Assembly (NCBI GenBank): GCA_964006375.1
Contig: OZ023268.1
Coordinates: forward strand, 85,438,858 to 85,502,857
Reading direction: 5' to 3'
DNA: 64,000 bases
From: Tillus elongatus
Taxonomy: Eukaryota; Arthropoda; Insecta; Coleoptera; Cleridae
Below are positions 48,925-60,294 of the stretch, in pieces. The stretch's first letter is position 1. Each line of letters starts with the position of its first letter. Under the pieces are notes generated by a model, which ran no database searches, had not been told where the DNA came from, and was given only the letters and a program-made list of their open reading frames with translations. The translations under genes and the position numbers were made by a program.

Positions 48925-48952
48925 TTCTAGAAAACGTCAAATCAGTATAAAA
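48925..48952 (+). promoter_or_regulatory. Candidate CHCHD2 core promoter: TTCTAGAA dyad and TATA box
   Basis: TATAAAA at 48946-48952 lies ~115 bp before the start codon, placing transcription start near 48975-48980. TTCTAGAA (48925-48932), a minimal heat-shock-element dyad, lies 13 bp upstream of it. Both are sequence matches only. Confidence 0.4.
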
Positions 48953-49064
48953 CGTGTAGTTTCTAACGAAGGTGGAAGTTACATAACATATAAGTGAAAA
49001 CTTCTAAAACCTCTAAAAGATTGTGATTTTCAATTTTAAATCGAATAGCAAATAATTCTACAAA

Positions 49065-52000
49065 ATGCCAAGACGTGGACGAAGTGCACCAGCCCGTCCA
49101 GCCCCAAGGTGATTTTCTAGATATGTTTTCCTAGGTTAAGTTGTTGATCGTGATTCAATAATTACTACATAGTCTAGTTTATTTAGGAAATCTTAACTTG
49201 TTAACAACAAACAATACTTAGCTTGTGAAGCTTGTATTTTGATCGGCGATGTGAAGTAATGTAAAATTTCGGAAGGTAGCAAGTACATTTTAGTAGTGAA
49301 TTTTCATAAGAATTTTACACTGATAGTACGGCATAAGCGCTGTCTTTTTCTCATCTTGAAGCGATATCCCCCCTCAAACGCTGCCTACCCCGCACAGCAC
49401 CCCTATTCCCCCAGGTCCCGTAACTTCCTTAAGGGGTGTGAACACGAAATTTTTCTTGTGGTTTATGCAACGAGAGTAGTTATATGCACGCGCGAGAGGA
49501 AGGAAAATGCCCATGATGAAGCACCCCCCCTATCTCTCACTCTAGCGTTCCACTTATGACAAGGACCTTAAAATGGATTCTAGCCGCCCTATCTCGTGCT
49601 CATTTGAAAAAAAAATCTGAAAGTCTCGCCATCATTACCTCTATTAGTGAATTTGCTTAATGAAAATTCACTAAAAATATATGCTTGGGAGTCTTGATAT
49701 GAGTTGTTGAAAGTGTCCTTTTTGCATGTTAATAATGTCTTAAAATTAATATCTAAGTTGTGTTATTTGTAGTCTCTTATTAACTAGTAGATACTTCTAA
49801 AGGTGTTTTTGTTCAAGAGAAAAGTGTAACCAAAAGTTTTATTGTTAAAGAGTTATCATTTAATTTGATTAAATATTTATAACAGATGTAATTAATATTT
49901 TAATTTTATTATAGGACAACCTTGCCAGCTAGGACTCAGCAGGCTCACCCACCAGCCCCAGCCCCTGCACCTGTTCAGGCAGCCCCACAACAGCCAGGCC
50001 TATTTGGACAGATGGCAGCCACAGCTGGTGGTGTAGCAGTCGGTTCAGCTATAGGACATACTGTAGGACATGCCATGACAGGTAAATATTCATTTATATA
50101 CAGCCAAGTGTCTCTTTAAATCGAACTCCCCATAGTTCAAATTTTTTGTCAATCGAATTATTTGTTAGGAATATACAATCAAATGGAACTATGTATGTTT
50201 TTTTCATTTCTTTATATAAAACCAATAATGAAATGTTGGTTATTTTTACAAGCTTAAATCTAACTGCAGGAATATCGCCTATGACCATTATGTCTAAAAC
50301 ATGCAACTAAAACTTCGTCATTTCCTTCTATATGGTTTAAACAACCATACCTTGGTACAAAAGCTGTAATTTTCTTTAAATTTTTCAATAATTAAACTTT
50401 AACACACTTGCAGATAGCAGAGTTTGGCTGTTTAGCTTCTACTCCTACTTTTTCAGGGACAAGGGGTGAACTTTCCGTCATTTCCTGAAGTGAGCTTTTT
50501 TGTAGTCCTTGTCTGGCCATTGTTGATCAGGACCATGATTAACAGCAGTAGCGGCTCGTGCCTTAATGCATTGGGGGTGCGCAAGAAAAAAAAGTTCGGG
50601 ACGCAGCAAGTGCGTTATGGTAGTAAATTTTTATTAAATGCTTCAAATTTGAATAACTCAAGTTTCTACGAACTTAGAAAGTTGAATTTTGGTGTATAGT
50701 AGGGTCTTACCTAGGGCAACATATGCACCAAATTTCAACAAAATAACTGTAATTTTCTGATATGGGTTCTAGGGGTCCTAGTTCGCGCTCATTTGAAAAA
50801 AAATTTGCAAAGTCTCCATCGATATCTCTATTAGTAAATTTTTTTAAATAAAAATTCACCTAAAATGAAGGGCTCGCCTATTTTTTCCCCGAAAATGTAT
50901 TATAAAGAAACCTACTTACTAAACTTAATAATTATTAACCACTTACCAAGTTTTCCTCTAGTTAGTTACATGTTATAGTAGTTAAAAAGTCCCTTAAAAA
51001 GTTTACCTTTAAATTTAAAATATACACTGAATTAATTACAGTATCACAATTATTTAGTCAACTTATTAAGCAACCCGAAGTAGTAACCATCATAATAATA
51101 ATTGTCTTGTTAGAACATGTAAACAACAACGAAATGATCTAATTAAAAATCAATCCGACGCGAAGACGAAAATTACTGGGTAGTAGTAGTAGGTACACAC
51201 GCTCTGCCAAAAGTCCACTACAAACTGTTAGTGTGTAACTTTATAGTGCACAACAGATTGCTTATTCGATCGTTTTCGACGAATATCATCAAGATTCGGC
51301 GATCATTTCGCACTGAAGTATCACATTTCACGAGATCGCCGAAAATACACACCGCCGCCCGAGTGCTTTATATGGATATGGCTGTATATAACGTCTGCAA
51401 CGATTAACACTACTTATTCTGTATTTTGTATTAATGGCTGCCGACTCTCTGCGATCCTCGATATACTAATTTTGTTTGTTGAATGCAGGAGGTAAAAAAG
51501 TTAATAAAAATTTATTAAAATATAGCATAGCAAAAATATTATTTTTTCCACGGCAGGCGGCAGTGTGTGCACACAGGCGCACTTATTGAGGAGCTGCCCC
51601 TGATTAACAGGCTTCTTAACTGTTCTAAGACCACAGGGTTTGTTGATTTCGGGACATTAAATCTTTTGGTTGCAAGGTGGATATTTTTACCAATCTGAAG
51701 AAAATTATATTTCCCCCTTTTTTTTAGATTAAAGGTATTGTGTTTCACAAAAAAATTAAACTGTATGTGTGCAGTCTTACCAGCCACCACAAACTGAATT
51801 AGTACATGAAGAAACCACAAACCTGGAGCATGTGTTGTCTTAATATAAAGCTGGGACTTTCACTCAAGTTTATTTAGAGTTTACGATGTTATATCTATGA
51901 TTTTCAAAGCATCTGGATTATGAAGGTAGATGGCACAAAACTGTCCAATTGTAGCACTATCTGAATTACTGGGGTGTCTAGATTGTATGTGTCGGGATTA

Positions 52001-55000
52001 GTGAAATTATTTATTCTACTCCGTCTGACTGGTTTTTGTTACACTTATGAAGGCTGAATGTACGAAAAGTAAAGTTATTAGCTTAAGATTTTCAAAAGCC
52101 ATAACGTTTCCTAATCTAATGTCAAAAATAAAAGTTTTTTCCAAATTTTGGGGAGAAAAACATAAAAACATGTTGATAAATTTAGCTGGCTTTTAAACAC
52201 TATTTTATATGCAGAAGGACTATGTCGCAGAAATCAAGTAATTACCTCAAGCTTTTCTAGAGTTGTTGTATTTACAAAGTGTTCTTTTTTTTTAATTTCA
52301 ACACCACGAGGGCTTACAGCCTAAATAATATCGTACTTTGGGTGTTGACAAGGAGGAAAGAGGCAACTTGTTAATTCTGGACTTGAAGGTTTGGAGGTTC
52401 GGAGGAGAAGGAAAAACATGTGCCGGCAAGGAATTCCACAACTTGGAAGTCCTCGGGACTAAAGAGCGGGCATAACAAGATGTTCTATGTCTGGTGACCT
52501 GGACAGTAAAAGGGTGCATTCGCTCTGTTCCCCTGGTAGATCTGTTGGGGGCAGCACGTGAGGGAACTATGGAGGAAAGCTCCTCTGAGCAGTGCCCGTG
52601 CAGATATCTATAAAAGAGAGATAGAGAGAGGTCACCAACGGCACGTCGGTGGGCAAGGGATGGCAGCCTTTAGGTGAGGGTAGGGTCACTGATGAGACGT
52701 ATAGCTCTCTTTTGAATGGAGTCCAGGATGCGAGTGTAGAAGCGGCAGCTGCACCCCAGATGTGGGAGCAGTATTCGAGGTTTGGCCTTATTTTTGAAGT
52801 ATATAAGGTATAGAGATTAGCTGGTGAAAAGTATTTGTGAGCCCGGAAGAGGAAACCTAATTTCTTAGCAGCCGCTTCTGCAATTGATGTGACATGTTGG
52901 TGCCAGTTAAGATTTCGATCCACAGAAATGCCAACAAGAGAAGCGGATTCTTTTCTTTGAGTAGCTTGGTTGTTCATTGTGATGGGTCTAGGGCTGGTGT
53001 ATCTCTTATGAGAAAGAAAGCAAGACTGAGATTTGGTGGGGTTGAATTCTACAAGATTTTTGCTTCCCCACTCTAATATTTTTTGGAGATCCACGGAGAC
53101 AGAACCCTCCAAGAGTCTGCGATCCTCATCTAATTGGGCTAAAGAGACAGGCTTAGAATATTGTATATTTGAGTGGAGGGTGCTGTCGTCCGAGTAATTT
53201 TTTGAGTACAATTGCTGGGATGTCGTCAAGGCCTGAGGCTTTCCTAGTATTAAGAGAAGAGAGCATCTTTCGTACCTTTTTAGTTTTGAAAATGATATCC
53301 ATCATTTTATGTGCGACATTGGGGACTGTTGGTGGTTGAACATTTGGAGGTGGGTTGAGAGTAGAATTGCCGGTGAACAATGAGGCAAAAAGTTCAGCCT
53401 TGCCCAGGGCGGTAGAAACAATTTAATCCCCTGAGACAAGAGGTGGGAACGTGCTTTTGCAGAAATTATTTCCAATAGATTTAGCAAGAGTCAAGAAGTG
53501 TTTGCCGCCGTTGGAGCTTAAGAGGACTATGTTTTTGATGTGGTTATTAAACGAGTTTTTTGCCTCAGAAAGAATGTGGACATAGCAGTTTCTTGCGTCG
53601 TTAAATGCTTGACTATTTTCTTGACTGGTATTGTGTAGAAACGTTTTGTGAGTTTTGACCTTTTCAAGTCTGGCCTTGTCACAGGATTTAGAGAACCAGG
53701 GCTTTTGAGTGGCTGAAGAGGTTTTCTGTGTACATGGAATAAATAATTCCATGCCAGCTTGGATAATTTCGGTGATGTTTTGTGAGATATCGGAGGGGTC
53801 AGGATGAGAAAAGCAGATAGACGCCCATGGAAATGAGGAAAAGTAATCCTGCATTTTGTCCCAGTTTGCTGAGTTGTAGTGCCAAACGATACGTGGGTGT
53901 GATGACTGTGTGACCTCGAGTTGTATTGCGCAGGAAGCAGTGACCATGCCATGGTCTGAGCGACCAAGGGGGGCGGTGACTGATATCTTATAGCATTCAG
54001 GTTTTGTAGTAAGAAGGAGATCCAAGGGATTTGAGCTGTGTGTTGGGATACGAGGAAAGTAAGTAGGTTGCTGAACCATATTGGCTAAAGAATTGCCGAC
54101 TGCAAAGGCCTCCGCTGCTGACCCTTGTGGATCAGTTTTTGAAAATCCTAGCCATTCCTTATTATGGACATTGAAGTCACCAAGAATAGTGACCCCGGAG
54201 GAAGGATATTCAGAAATCAGATAGTCGGTTTTTTCAGAAAGGTGGTCAAAGAGCTGGACAAAGTTGTCAGAAGGTGACCGGTAAATGCAACAGATGAATT
54301 TAGTTGCAGCCCTGAGAGAGAGTTTTATCCATAGTATGTCTTTTCTTCCAGCTTCTAAATTGGGGAGTCGGTGCAGGGTAGATTGCTACGGACGTATGCG
54401 CACACGCCTCCATGCAATCTAAAGGAAGTAAGGAGCTCATACCCCGGGAAATTAAGGTGATTAGTGGCTGTTTTGGCACTGATTTGGGTTCGGTGAGGAA
54501 GAGGAGTTGGGGCCTGTTAGCCTGGAGGAAATGGTGGACGGAGTTCAGGTTAGAATTTAGGCCACATATATTCGAAAAGGATATGTTAAATCTTGATGTT
54601 GGCGCCCCCTGTACACCCCTCTCCCGGAGATCCGAATGGAGGGGTATTTTACCTCCGGAATCTTTTGTACAAGGAGGAGCCATCATCATTTTTGCTTATA
54701 AGGGAAACCGGCTCATACACCAGAACCGGAAACGTCCGTTGGGACTTCACTGGCCCCTTGATGTATGGGGTGGTACCTCCTCGGGCGTGAAAAAAATCCT
54801 TTACTATTACGTAAAGGAAAATTGCACTACCACCTGCTATAGATTGGATTGGATCAATGTCTACCCCTTTAAAAATAAGATTAATAAAGGGACTATCAAT
54901 TGTCCAATAGTTATGCTTTTCGACATAGTAGGAGGATACAAAACATCATTTTGCATCCATGCCTATTTTCAGTGTATGTACACGCACTAGCCAACATTTT

Positions 55001-58000
55001 GAAATGCTCGACTTTAGCAAAACTTACCATACAGACTATAAATTTAATGTTTTTATATCCACTTCCAAATACTTTTTAATTTAAGATTTAGTCAACTAAT
55101 ATTGGCTAAAAATATTTAAAAACGGTGACAAATTTTCATTTAACATTTAAATGAAAAATTGTCGTCGTTTTTAAATGAGTGGACAATCACTGTGGTTGTG
55201 AAAGGTTTGGGCTTTTAAAATTCCAGTTCACCCTGGCGTGGTCTAAAAGCGGCCACCCATCTAGATTTTGGACATATTTAAAATTATCCAATTTCTCTTC
55301 TGTAGATCAGTACTTATTTAAACTTCACCTACAAGTGTCCTGAAATATAACTTGTCTTTCTTAGAATAGAACTAAGATATGTTTATTGTTTCAGGTTTGT
55401 TCAGTGGTGGCTCTAGTGAACCAGCTGCGGCTACAGTTGCACCACCACAACAGGCAGTGGCAGCTCCACAGCAATCATACGGTAACGAACAAACAGGTCC
55501 TTGTGCCTGGGAAATCAAACAGTTTCTGGAGTGTGCCTCCACTCAGTCGGACATAACACTATGCCAAGGATTCAATGAGGCTGTCCAACAGTGCAAGATT
55601 AGGAACAGTAAGTGTTACTTGAGCATCTTTTAATGGTTAATATGTTGTTTTGCTATAATAGTTCTAAGCTAGTTTGGAATTATATACATGCACAGTTGAT
55701 TGATTTTCAAAGAATACGTATTGCACTTACACCTCAAAGGTCAAAACAGTAGAGTTATCGGACCAGAACCTGTACCGGGGATATCCTCATGCACAGTAAA
55801 ACGCATCTTAAAACCTGGGCAGATGGAAAGACGATCCAACAATGACAAAATCTGCCAGGATTAGCACACTCTAAGGTCTTCATAAATTGCCTTTCAGAAT
55901 CAGGGGCTAAAAAACTTTTATAGCTATACAGGCAGCAACTGAGAACACTGGTCGGCCTGTAGACAGGACACTACCGCTTGCATCACCACATGCACAGAAT
56001 TGGGCTTAGGCAAGAAATTGAGTGCCGGCTGTGCATGGAGAGTACGGAAACAGCTGAGGACGTGCTATGTTCCTCTCGGGCTGCAGACAGGACACGACAC
56101 CTGCTTTTTGGCAAGACACAAGATGCACCAGAAGATCTGGATCAACTTTCGCCTTTAAAAATTATCGACCTCTGTAAAAGGTTGGAATTGTTGGGTGAAA
56201 TATAAGACAGGCGTGAGCCAGAATAGACCTTAAGGTTGTAGTGGAAAAACCTTTATGGCCTACTTACAATATAACTACTGATAATGATGATTGTCAAATT
56301 TGCAAAAACCAGAACCCTAAAAAATGTATCACCTGGTGCTCTTCCTGTGTACTACTGACATCAAAAGAGTGCTTGGATGGGTGGAAGACTATTTAGCGAA
56401 TGGTTTTGAACAATTTGCATCAAATGTAGAAAATATTGTAAAGGTGAAAAAACTTGCAATTAAGTCTGTTTTACTGATGGATAATGCTCGGTAGCACCCC
56501 GGTGAATCGTTACTGAGGTAAGACCACATCATTGTGAAATACTTCAGCCTATGGACCAGGGTGTAGTAGAGAACATTTTTAAGTTTACGATATTAAAAGG
56601 AAACTATATACCAAAATTTACATTTATATGTTACAAGAAAGAAAAGTTATAAAAAAATATTTCGTACCTGATCATTTCTATGAAAATTCACTACCATAAC
56701 GCACTTGCTGCGTCCAGACTTTTTTTGTTTGACCCCCTATATATTTACTGTTGTGTTTGTTTGTGTTCTGTTTCAGTTTATCGATTGTTGATTTCACCTG
56801 TGAGGCTGATATGATATTTTCAGTCGATAAACGAGAAAGGTTGTCATTTCTGCCAGTTATCTTATCTGTCTTGTTTAAATTTATTAATGTTTGTTTTTCC
56901 TTTGGCTTCTGGATACAATCGATGGCATCGGTAGATGATGTTAAATGTACTAACCTTGCATTGCGTTCATCTTTTTTATTATCATGTCTAAATAAATGCT
57001 TTGATAAATTATGATAACGGTTATATTTTAGAAACGAAGTAAAGTCTTCTTGCTCACTCACCCATCTTTCTACATGATAAATTAATTTATTGATGTCGTT
57101 ATTCTTGTCTTTTCAAACAGCTATCTCGTTCGTCAAACACACATTAAATCAATAATAACTTCAATCAGTACTTCTTTTCTTAATTTTGAGAGCTCACTTG
57201 CAACCAACGGCAACCTCTCTGACGTCATCTTGAAATCTTGTGTGCGAGAGAGATTATACAAAACTATTGTACACACAAATCGATAAAGATATTTTCAGGT
57301 AGCAAAGCTGCCATAAAGGCACTTAGCATCTTCCATTACATTTCAAAAACGTTATTTAGCCGCAAGACTGCCCTCGACGAACTGGGCAGCTATAATGAGG
57401 TCGCTAGCCTGGATACTGAGTTACTCAGACCTTGATAACAATGTAGTGGCCGACACGCTTGCCAGGGGGGTGTCTGGGAGGACTTTATTGGACCAGAACC
57501 TGTACTGGGGATATTCTCATGCACAGTAAAACATCTTAAAGACCTGGGTAGATGGAAAGACAACCCAACAATGGCAAAATCTGCCAGGATTAGCACACTA
57601 TAAAGCCTTCATAAATGGCCTTTCAGAATCAAGGGCTAAAAAACTTTCAGAGCTATACAGGCAGCACCTGAGAACTCTGGTCGGACAGGACACTGCCGCT
57701 TTGGTCACCACATGCACAGAATTGGGCTCAGACAAGAAATCGAGTGCCGACTGTGCATGGAGAGTGACGAAACAGCAGAGGACGTGCTATGTTCCTGTTG
57801 GGCAGCGGACAGGACATGACACCAACTCTTTGGCAAGACACAAGTTGTACCAGACGATCTGGATCAACTTTCGCCCTCAAAAATTATCGACCTCTGTAGG
57901 AGGTTGGGCTTGTTGGGTAAAGTACAAGACAATTAGGAGTCAGCCAGAATAGCCTTAAGGTTATAGTGGAGAGACTGTTATAGCCCACTTACAATATAAC

Positions 58001-59745
58001 TACTGATAATGATGATTGGCAAATCCGCAAAACCCAGAACCCTAAAAGATGTATCACCTGATGCTCTTCCCATACATTACTGACATCCAAAGAGCGCTTG
58101 GATGGATGGAAGACTATTAAGCGAATGGTTTTAAACAATTTGTACCAAATGTAGAAAAATTTCTAAAAGCGAAAAAAACCTCCAATTAAAGTGGTTTTAC
58201 TGATGGATAATGCTCTGTAGCATCCCAGTGAATCGTTACTGAGGAAAGACCACATCATTGTGAAATTCCATCCCCCAAGGGTGACTAGTAATAATTCAGT
58301 CTCAGCCTATGGACCAGGGTGTACTAGAGAACATTAAAAGCAAATTACTGGCGTTTTCTCCTGGAAGGCATAATGGAGAATGAAGAGGATGATTTTTGCA
58401 GTTGCATGCATTTAATTTAAAAAATGTGGCCTACACGCTTTTTATACAGCATACTCTGGATTATTCGTGTGCTGATTATCCGGTTTGCGGATTATCCGTG
58501 CTGAGAAATTAATCAAAATTTCGAATCAGAAATGGATCGATATTACAATTTTTTTCGTTTCCTCTTACACAAATATAATAAATATCCCTAATGAAAACCA
58601 ACGACCATCCAAGTACAATTCTGCCTCCTATAATTACATTGCAAAAATCATGAGGAAAAGAAAACTGTGAAATTTGTTAGAACCTGTAGGTAGTGTAGTA
58701 GTATGCAGAATAAACTGTCACAGATTGCTTATTTTATGATGAATTTCTATTTATCTCCAAACGTGCCACAGTCACTACAATAGGAACGCCGGGAAAGATT
58801 TATATCCGGGAATGTTTATGTTAAGGTCATACATTTCAATTGCCCTTATCTTTTTACACTTGATCTCATTCTTAATTGCATGGTCGGCAAGGCAGAACGG
58901 AACAAGATAAATTTTTATTGGGAAAGACACAGCTGTTAAACATTCTGTCTGCACTTTCTTTTCAGTTTATGAAGGCTACCGAAATTACTTTGTTCGTCGG
59001 TTGATTTTTGATCGCAGAGGGAGTTCGTGTATTCACGGTCTATCTTCTATTAAATTCGGTATACATACAGCATGTCAGTGAAATGGAAAAAAAATTTATC
59101 CATGAAACCAAAACTTGAAATCATCATAATTGATCTGTAAGTTTTTGATTGAATCTCTATTATTTTATGCATATCGGTGTGGAACCAGGTAGTATGTTGT
59201 CGCGACAGCTCCAAATAACAAATGCCCAGTTTCACAAAGCTCGATTAAATATTTAACGGCCGATTAATTAATCAAGGCTTCAGATGACTAAATCACAGCT
59301 TCAAAATATTTGGTTGTCATGGCAAAAACCCAAATCACAGTCTCTCATTGGTCGTTTGAAGACTTGATTAACTAACCGGCTGTTGAATATCTAATCGAGC
59401 TTTGTGAAACTGAGCAAAAATTTTATCAAATAGAGACTGTGTACAACCAACTATCAATTTTGTAAATTGTTAGCCCTGGCCCATTTCTTCCCTAATATAG
59501 GGACAATGTATGTGAGGCTACATGTATTTTCTTGTGGTTCTAATTATGATGAAACAACGCCCCCCCCCCCCCTCCATTCAATGGATATAGAAACGCACCA
59601 TGTTACTTAGGAACCTGCCTGTATATTTAGAAAGGCCAAAAAAGTTTTGATCACACTGTTTTTACAAATTCTATTTTACAATAGTGATTCTTAAGTTATT
59701 GGTATTAATTAATTTCCTTTTTTTTTTGTTTCAGATATGCAGTAA
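49065..59745 (+). CDS. CHCHD2: CHCHD2/CHCHD10-type twin-CX9C mitochondrial protein (4 exons)
   Basis: Exons: 49065-49108, 49915-50081, 55395-55607 and 59735-59745, all with GT...AG introns (donors AG|gtgatt, AG|gtaaat and CA|gtaagt; acceptors atag|, ttcag| and ttcag|). Joined, they encode 144 residues, close to the family's ~150. The N-terminus ([15 protein letters not shown]) is basic and free of acidic residues, as in a mitochondrial presequence. A Pro/Ala/Gln stretch follows. Next is the conserved hydrophobic Gly-rich segment ([20 protein letters not shown], then HTVGHAMTG). The C-terminal CHCH domain has [11 protein letters not shown] and [11 protein letters not shown], both exact CX9C. 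Family members act in the intermembrane space near MICOS and complex IV, and can also act in the nucleus under stress. The last exon adds only NMQ and the stop. Intron 2 holds an antisense LINE and intron 3 a duplicated LINE/Tigger block. CHCHD2 and CHCHD10 are often one gene in insects, so the symbol denotes the family. Confidence 0.93.
49260..49675 (+). mobile_element. Repeat family A copy in CHCHD2 intron 1
   Basis: Starts 'ggaaggtagcaagtacattt' (diverged hairpin end). Contains 'gattctagccgccctatct' and 'agtctcgccatcattacct', and ends with the palindrome ttagtgaatt/aattcactaa at 49647-49672. The middle (49340-49560) is GC-richer and unrelated to other copies. Confidence 0.65.
50590..50872 (+). 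mobile_element. Repeat family A copy in CHCHD2 intron 2
   Basis: 'gggacgcagcaagtgcgtta' at 50597, then 'ggttctaggggtcctagttc' and 'agtaaatttttttaaataaa'. It lacks a TA tract and joins both termini within 280 bp, so it is a minimal version of the family. Confidence 0.7.
50880..52285. other. Intron 2 sequence, no feature seen
   Basis: Non-coding. A small GC-richer part with the near-palindromic pair 'cgacgaatatc' and 'gattcggcgatc' occurs at 51270-51350; nothing assignable. Confidence 0.35.
52290..54785 (-). pseudogene. Jockey/CR1-like LINE in CHCHD2 intron 2, with the RT core deleted
   Basis: Minus strand 5' to 3'. Leader 54785-54690. AP endonuclease: [19 protein letters not shown] (~54580), [16 protein letters not shown] (~54180), then a 218-codon frame from 54079 with [10 protein letters not shown] and [12 protein letters not shown] (SDH catalytic motif kept). 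RT fingers end at [19 protein letters not shown] (~53220). There the sequence jumps straight to [19 protein letters not shown], so motifs A and B are missing. The rest follows: [54 protein letters not shown]. The C-terminus ends with [14 protein letters not shown] (~52440). The 3' end has a short poly(A) read as T-run at ~52290. Compared with the copy at 60291, about 110 codons are lost at the junction. Confidence 0.88.
54786..55394. other. End of intron 2, no feature seen
   Basis: AT-rich; 'catttaacatttaaatgaaaa' near 55137 forms a small inverted repeat. The branch point/acceptor region ends 'tttattgtttcag' at 55394. Confidence 0.4.
55735..56580 (+). pseudogene. R1/LOA-like LINE tail joined to Tigger fragment, copy 1
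   Basis: The LINE part starts at [11 protein letters not shown] (~55760). It has the C-terminal cysteine region at 55978-56205 ([20 protein letters not shown], then SSRAADRT) and a stop at 56205. About 120 bp later the Tigger/jerky-type DDE fragment appears: [10 protein letters not shown] (~56465), then ESLLR.DHIIVK and a degraded PMDQGV block (56540-56570). Both parts contain stops. A second copy of the whole arrangement lies at 57485-58340. Confidence 0.75.
56575..56722 (+). mobile_element. Repeat family A right end in CHCHD2 intron 3
   Basis: 'aagtttacgatattaaaagg', then 'gatcatttctatgaaaattc', and the hairpin terminus 'ataacgcacttgctgcgtcc' at 56697-56716. It replaces the continuation of the Tigger fragment. 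Confidence 0.75.
56723..57120 (-). other. Unidentified open frame, possibly transposon-derived
   Basis: A minus-strand frame of about 110 codons outside the repeat (part of 57061-56678, open further to ~57110) begins [19 protein letters not shown] and continues [20 protein letters not shown]. It is rich in Lys, Asn and Asp, with no motif I recognise. The last ~20 codons run into the family A terminus, so the original C-terminus is lost. Either a decayed transposon ORF or chance. Confidence 0.3.
57235..58440 (+). pseudogene. R1/LOA-like LINE (RNase H end) joined to Tigger fragment, copy 2
   Basis: Longer than copy 1. RNase H blocks [15 protein letters not shown] (~57295, with DS changed to GS) and [17 protein letters not shown] (~57440) precede the same GPEP-like segment (57488), [20 protein letters not shown] (~57572), [20 protein letters not shown] in the alternate frame (~57715), and a stop near 57935. 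The Tigger part follows: VVLLMDNAL (~58195), [16 protein letters not shown], and ENIKSK near 58330, continuing weakly to 58440. It contains stops and frameshifts. Confidence 0.78.
58447..58502 (+). mobile_element. Pogo/Tigger-type terminus
   Basis: After TA, the sequence CAGCATACTCTGGATTATTC is followed by two GATTATCCG motifs (58474 and 58490). Repeated GATTATCCG in a CAG-starting terminus with a TA target is typical of pogo/Tigger inverted repeats. The opposite end was not found. Confidence 0.45.
58503..59226. other. Intron 3 sequence, no feature seen
   Basis: AT-rich, non-coding. Two frames of about 61 codons lack recognisable content. Confidence 0.35.
59227..59412. mobile_element. 186-bp MITE with about 50-bp inverted repeats
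   Basis: The left end CAGTTTCACAAAGCTCGATT is mirrored by AATCGAGCTTTGTGAAACTG at the right. Complementarity continues through 'aacggccgatta..taatcaag' and 'cttgattaactaaccggct'. No target duplication is obvious. It lies ~320 bp before the last exon of CHCHD2. Confidence 0.85.
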
Positions 59746-59936
59746 ATAAATTCCAGAATAGTTTCTTGGTTGAAGTAAATAAATAGCATTAGTTTTCATG
59801 TAGCGAAATCAATTGTGGATTACATTACTTGGCAATTGAACAGTATATTATAATATATTTTTGAGGTTACTTTGTTAATCAGTGGGTTTTTTTTTACATT
59901 ATTTTTCTTTTTGTAACAGTTGTCATTATATAACCT

Positions 59937-59987
59937 AATAAAATTTTAGTATAACATATTTACTACTTTACTGTAAAATTCAATAAA
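59937..59987 (+). terminator. CHCHD2 polyadenylation signals
   Basis: AATAAA at 59937-59942 and again at 59982-59987, 190-240 bp past the stop codon. Either could serve; earlier AATAAA strings at 59744 and 59780 lie too close to the stop to be likely. Confidence 0.55.
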
Positions 59988-60068
59988 GTACTGTGATAAT
60001 GAAGTTTTCTTCTCCAGTTTACTGAAAAGGCATTTTTCTTTTTCTAATCATTAACTTTCACAAAAAGA

Positions 60069-60294
60069 AAACATTTTTAACTAAAGGAAACTAATGAAAT
60101 TATGTTCATAATAATAACAATAAGATATATTTCCTAAAAACAATATACATTGTATAGGACTGGTCAAAATAAACAAAACTACAAAAATGAATAAACATTT
60201 TTAACTAAAGGAAACTAATGAAAATATATTCATAATAATAACAATAAGATATATTTCCTGAAAACAATATACATTGTATAGAACTAGTCAAAAT
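60069..60294. repeat. Tandem 124-bp repeat, second unit split by a LINE
   Basis: 'aaacatttttaactaaagg' begins at 60069 and at 60193. Both units continue with 'ataataacaataagatata' and 'acaatatacattgtatag'. Unit 1 ends 'gtcaaaataaacaaaactac'. In unit 2 the sequence breaks after 'gtcaaaat' and resumes at 61553 with 'aaacaagactacaaaaatga'. Confidence 0.85.

Noticed and set aside
51539..51820. 93-codon minus-strand frame in intron 2
   Set aside because: No recognisable domain or repeat relationship; probably chance.
54412..54990. 192-codon plus-strand frame in CHCHD2 intron 2
   Set aside because: Mostly antisense to the LINE endonuclease region, and it runs beyond the LINE into unrelated intron sequence.
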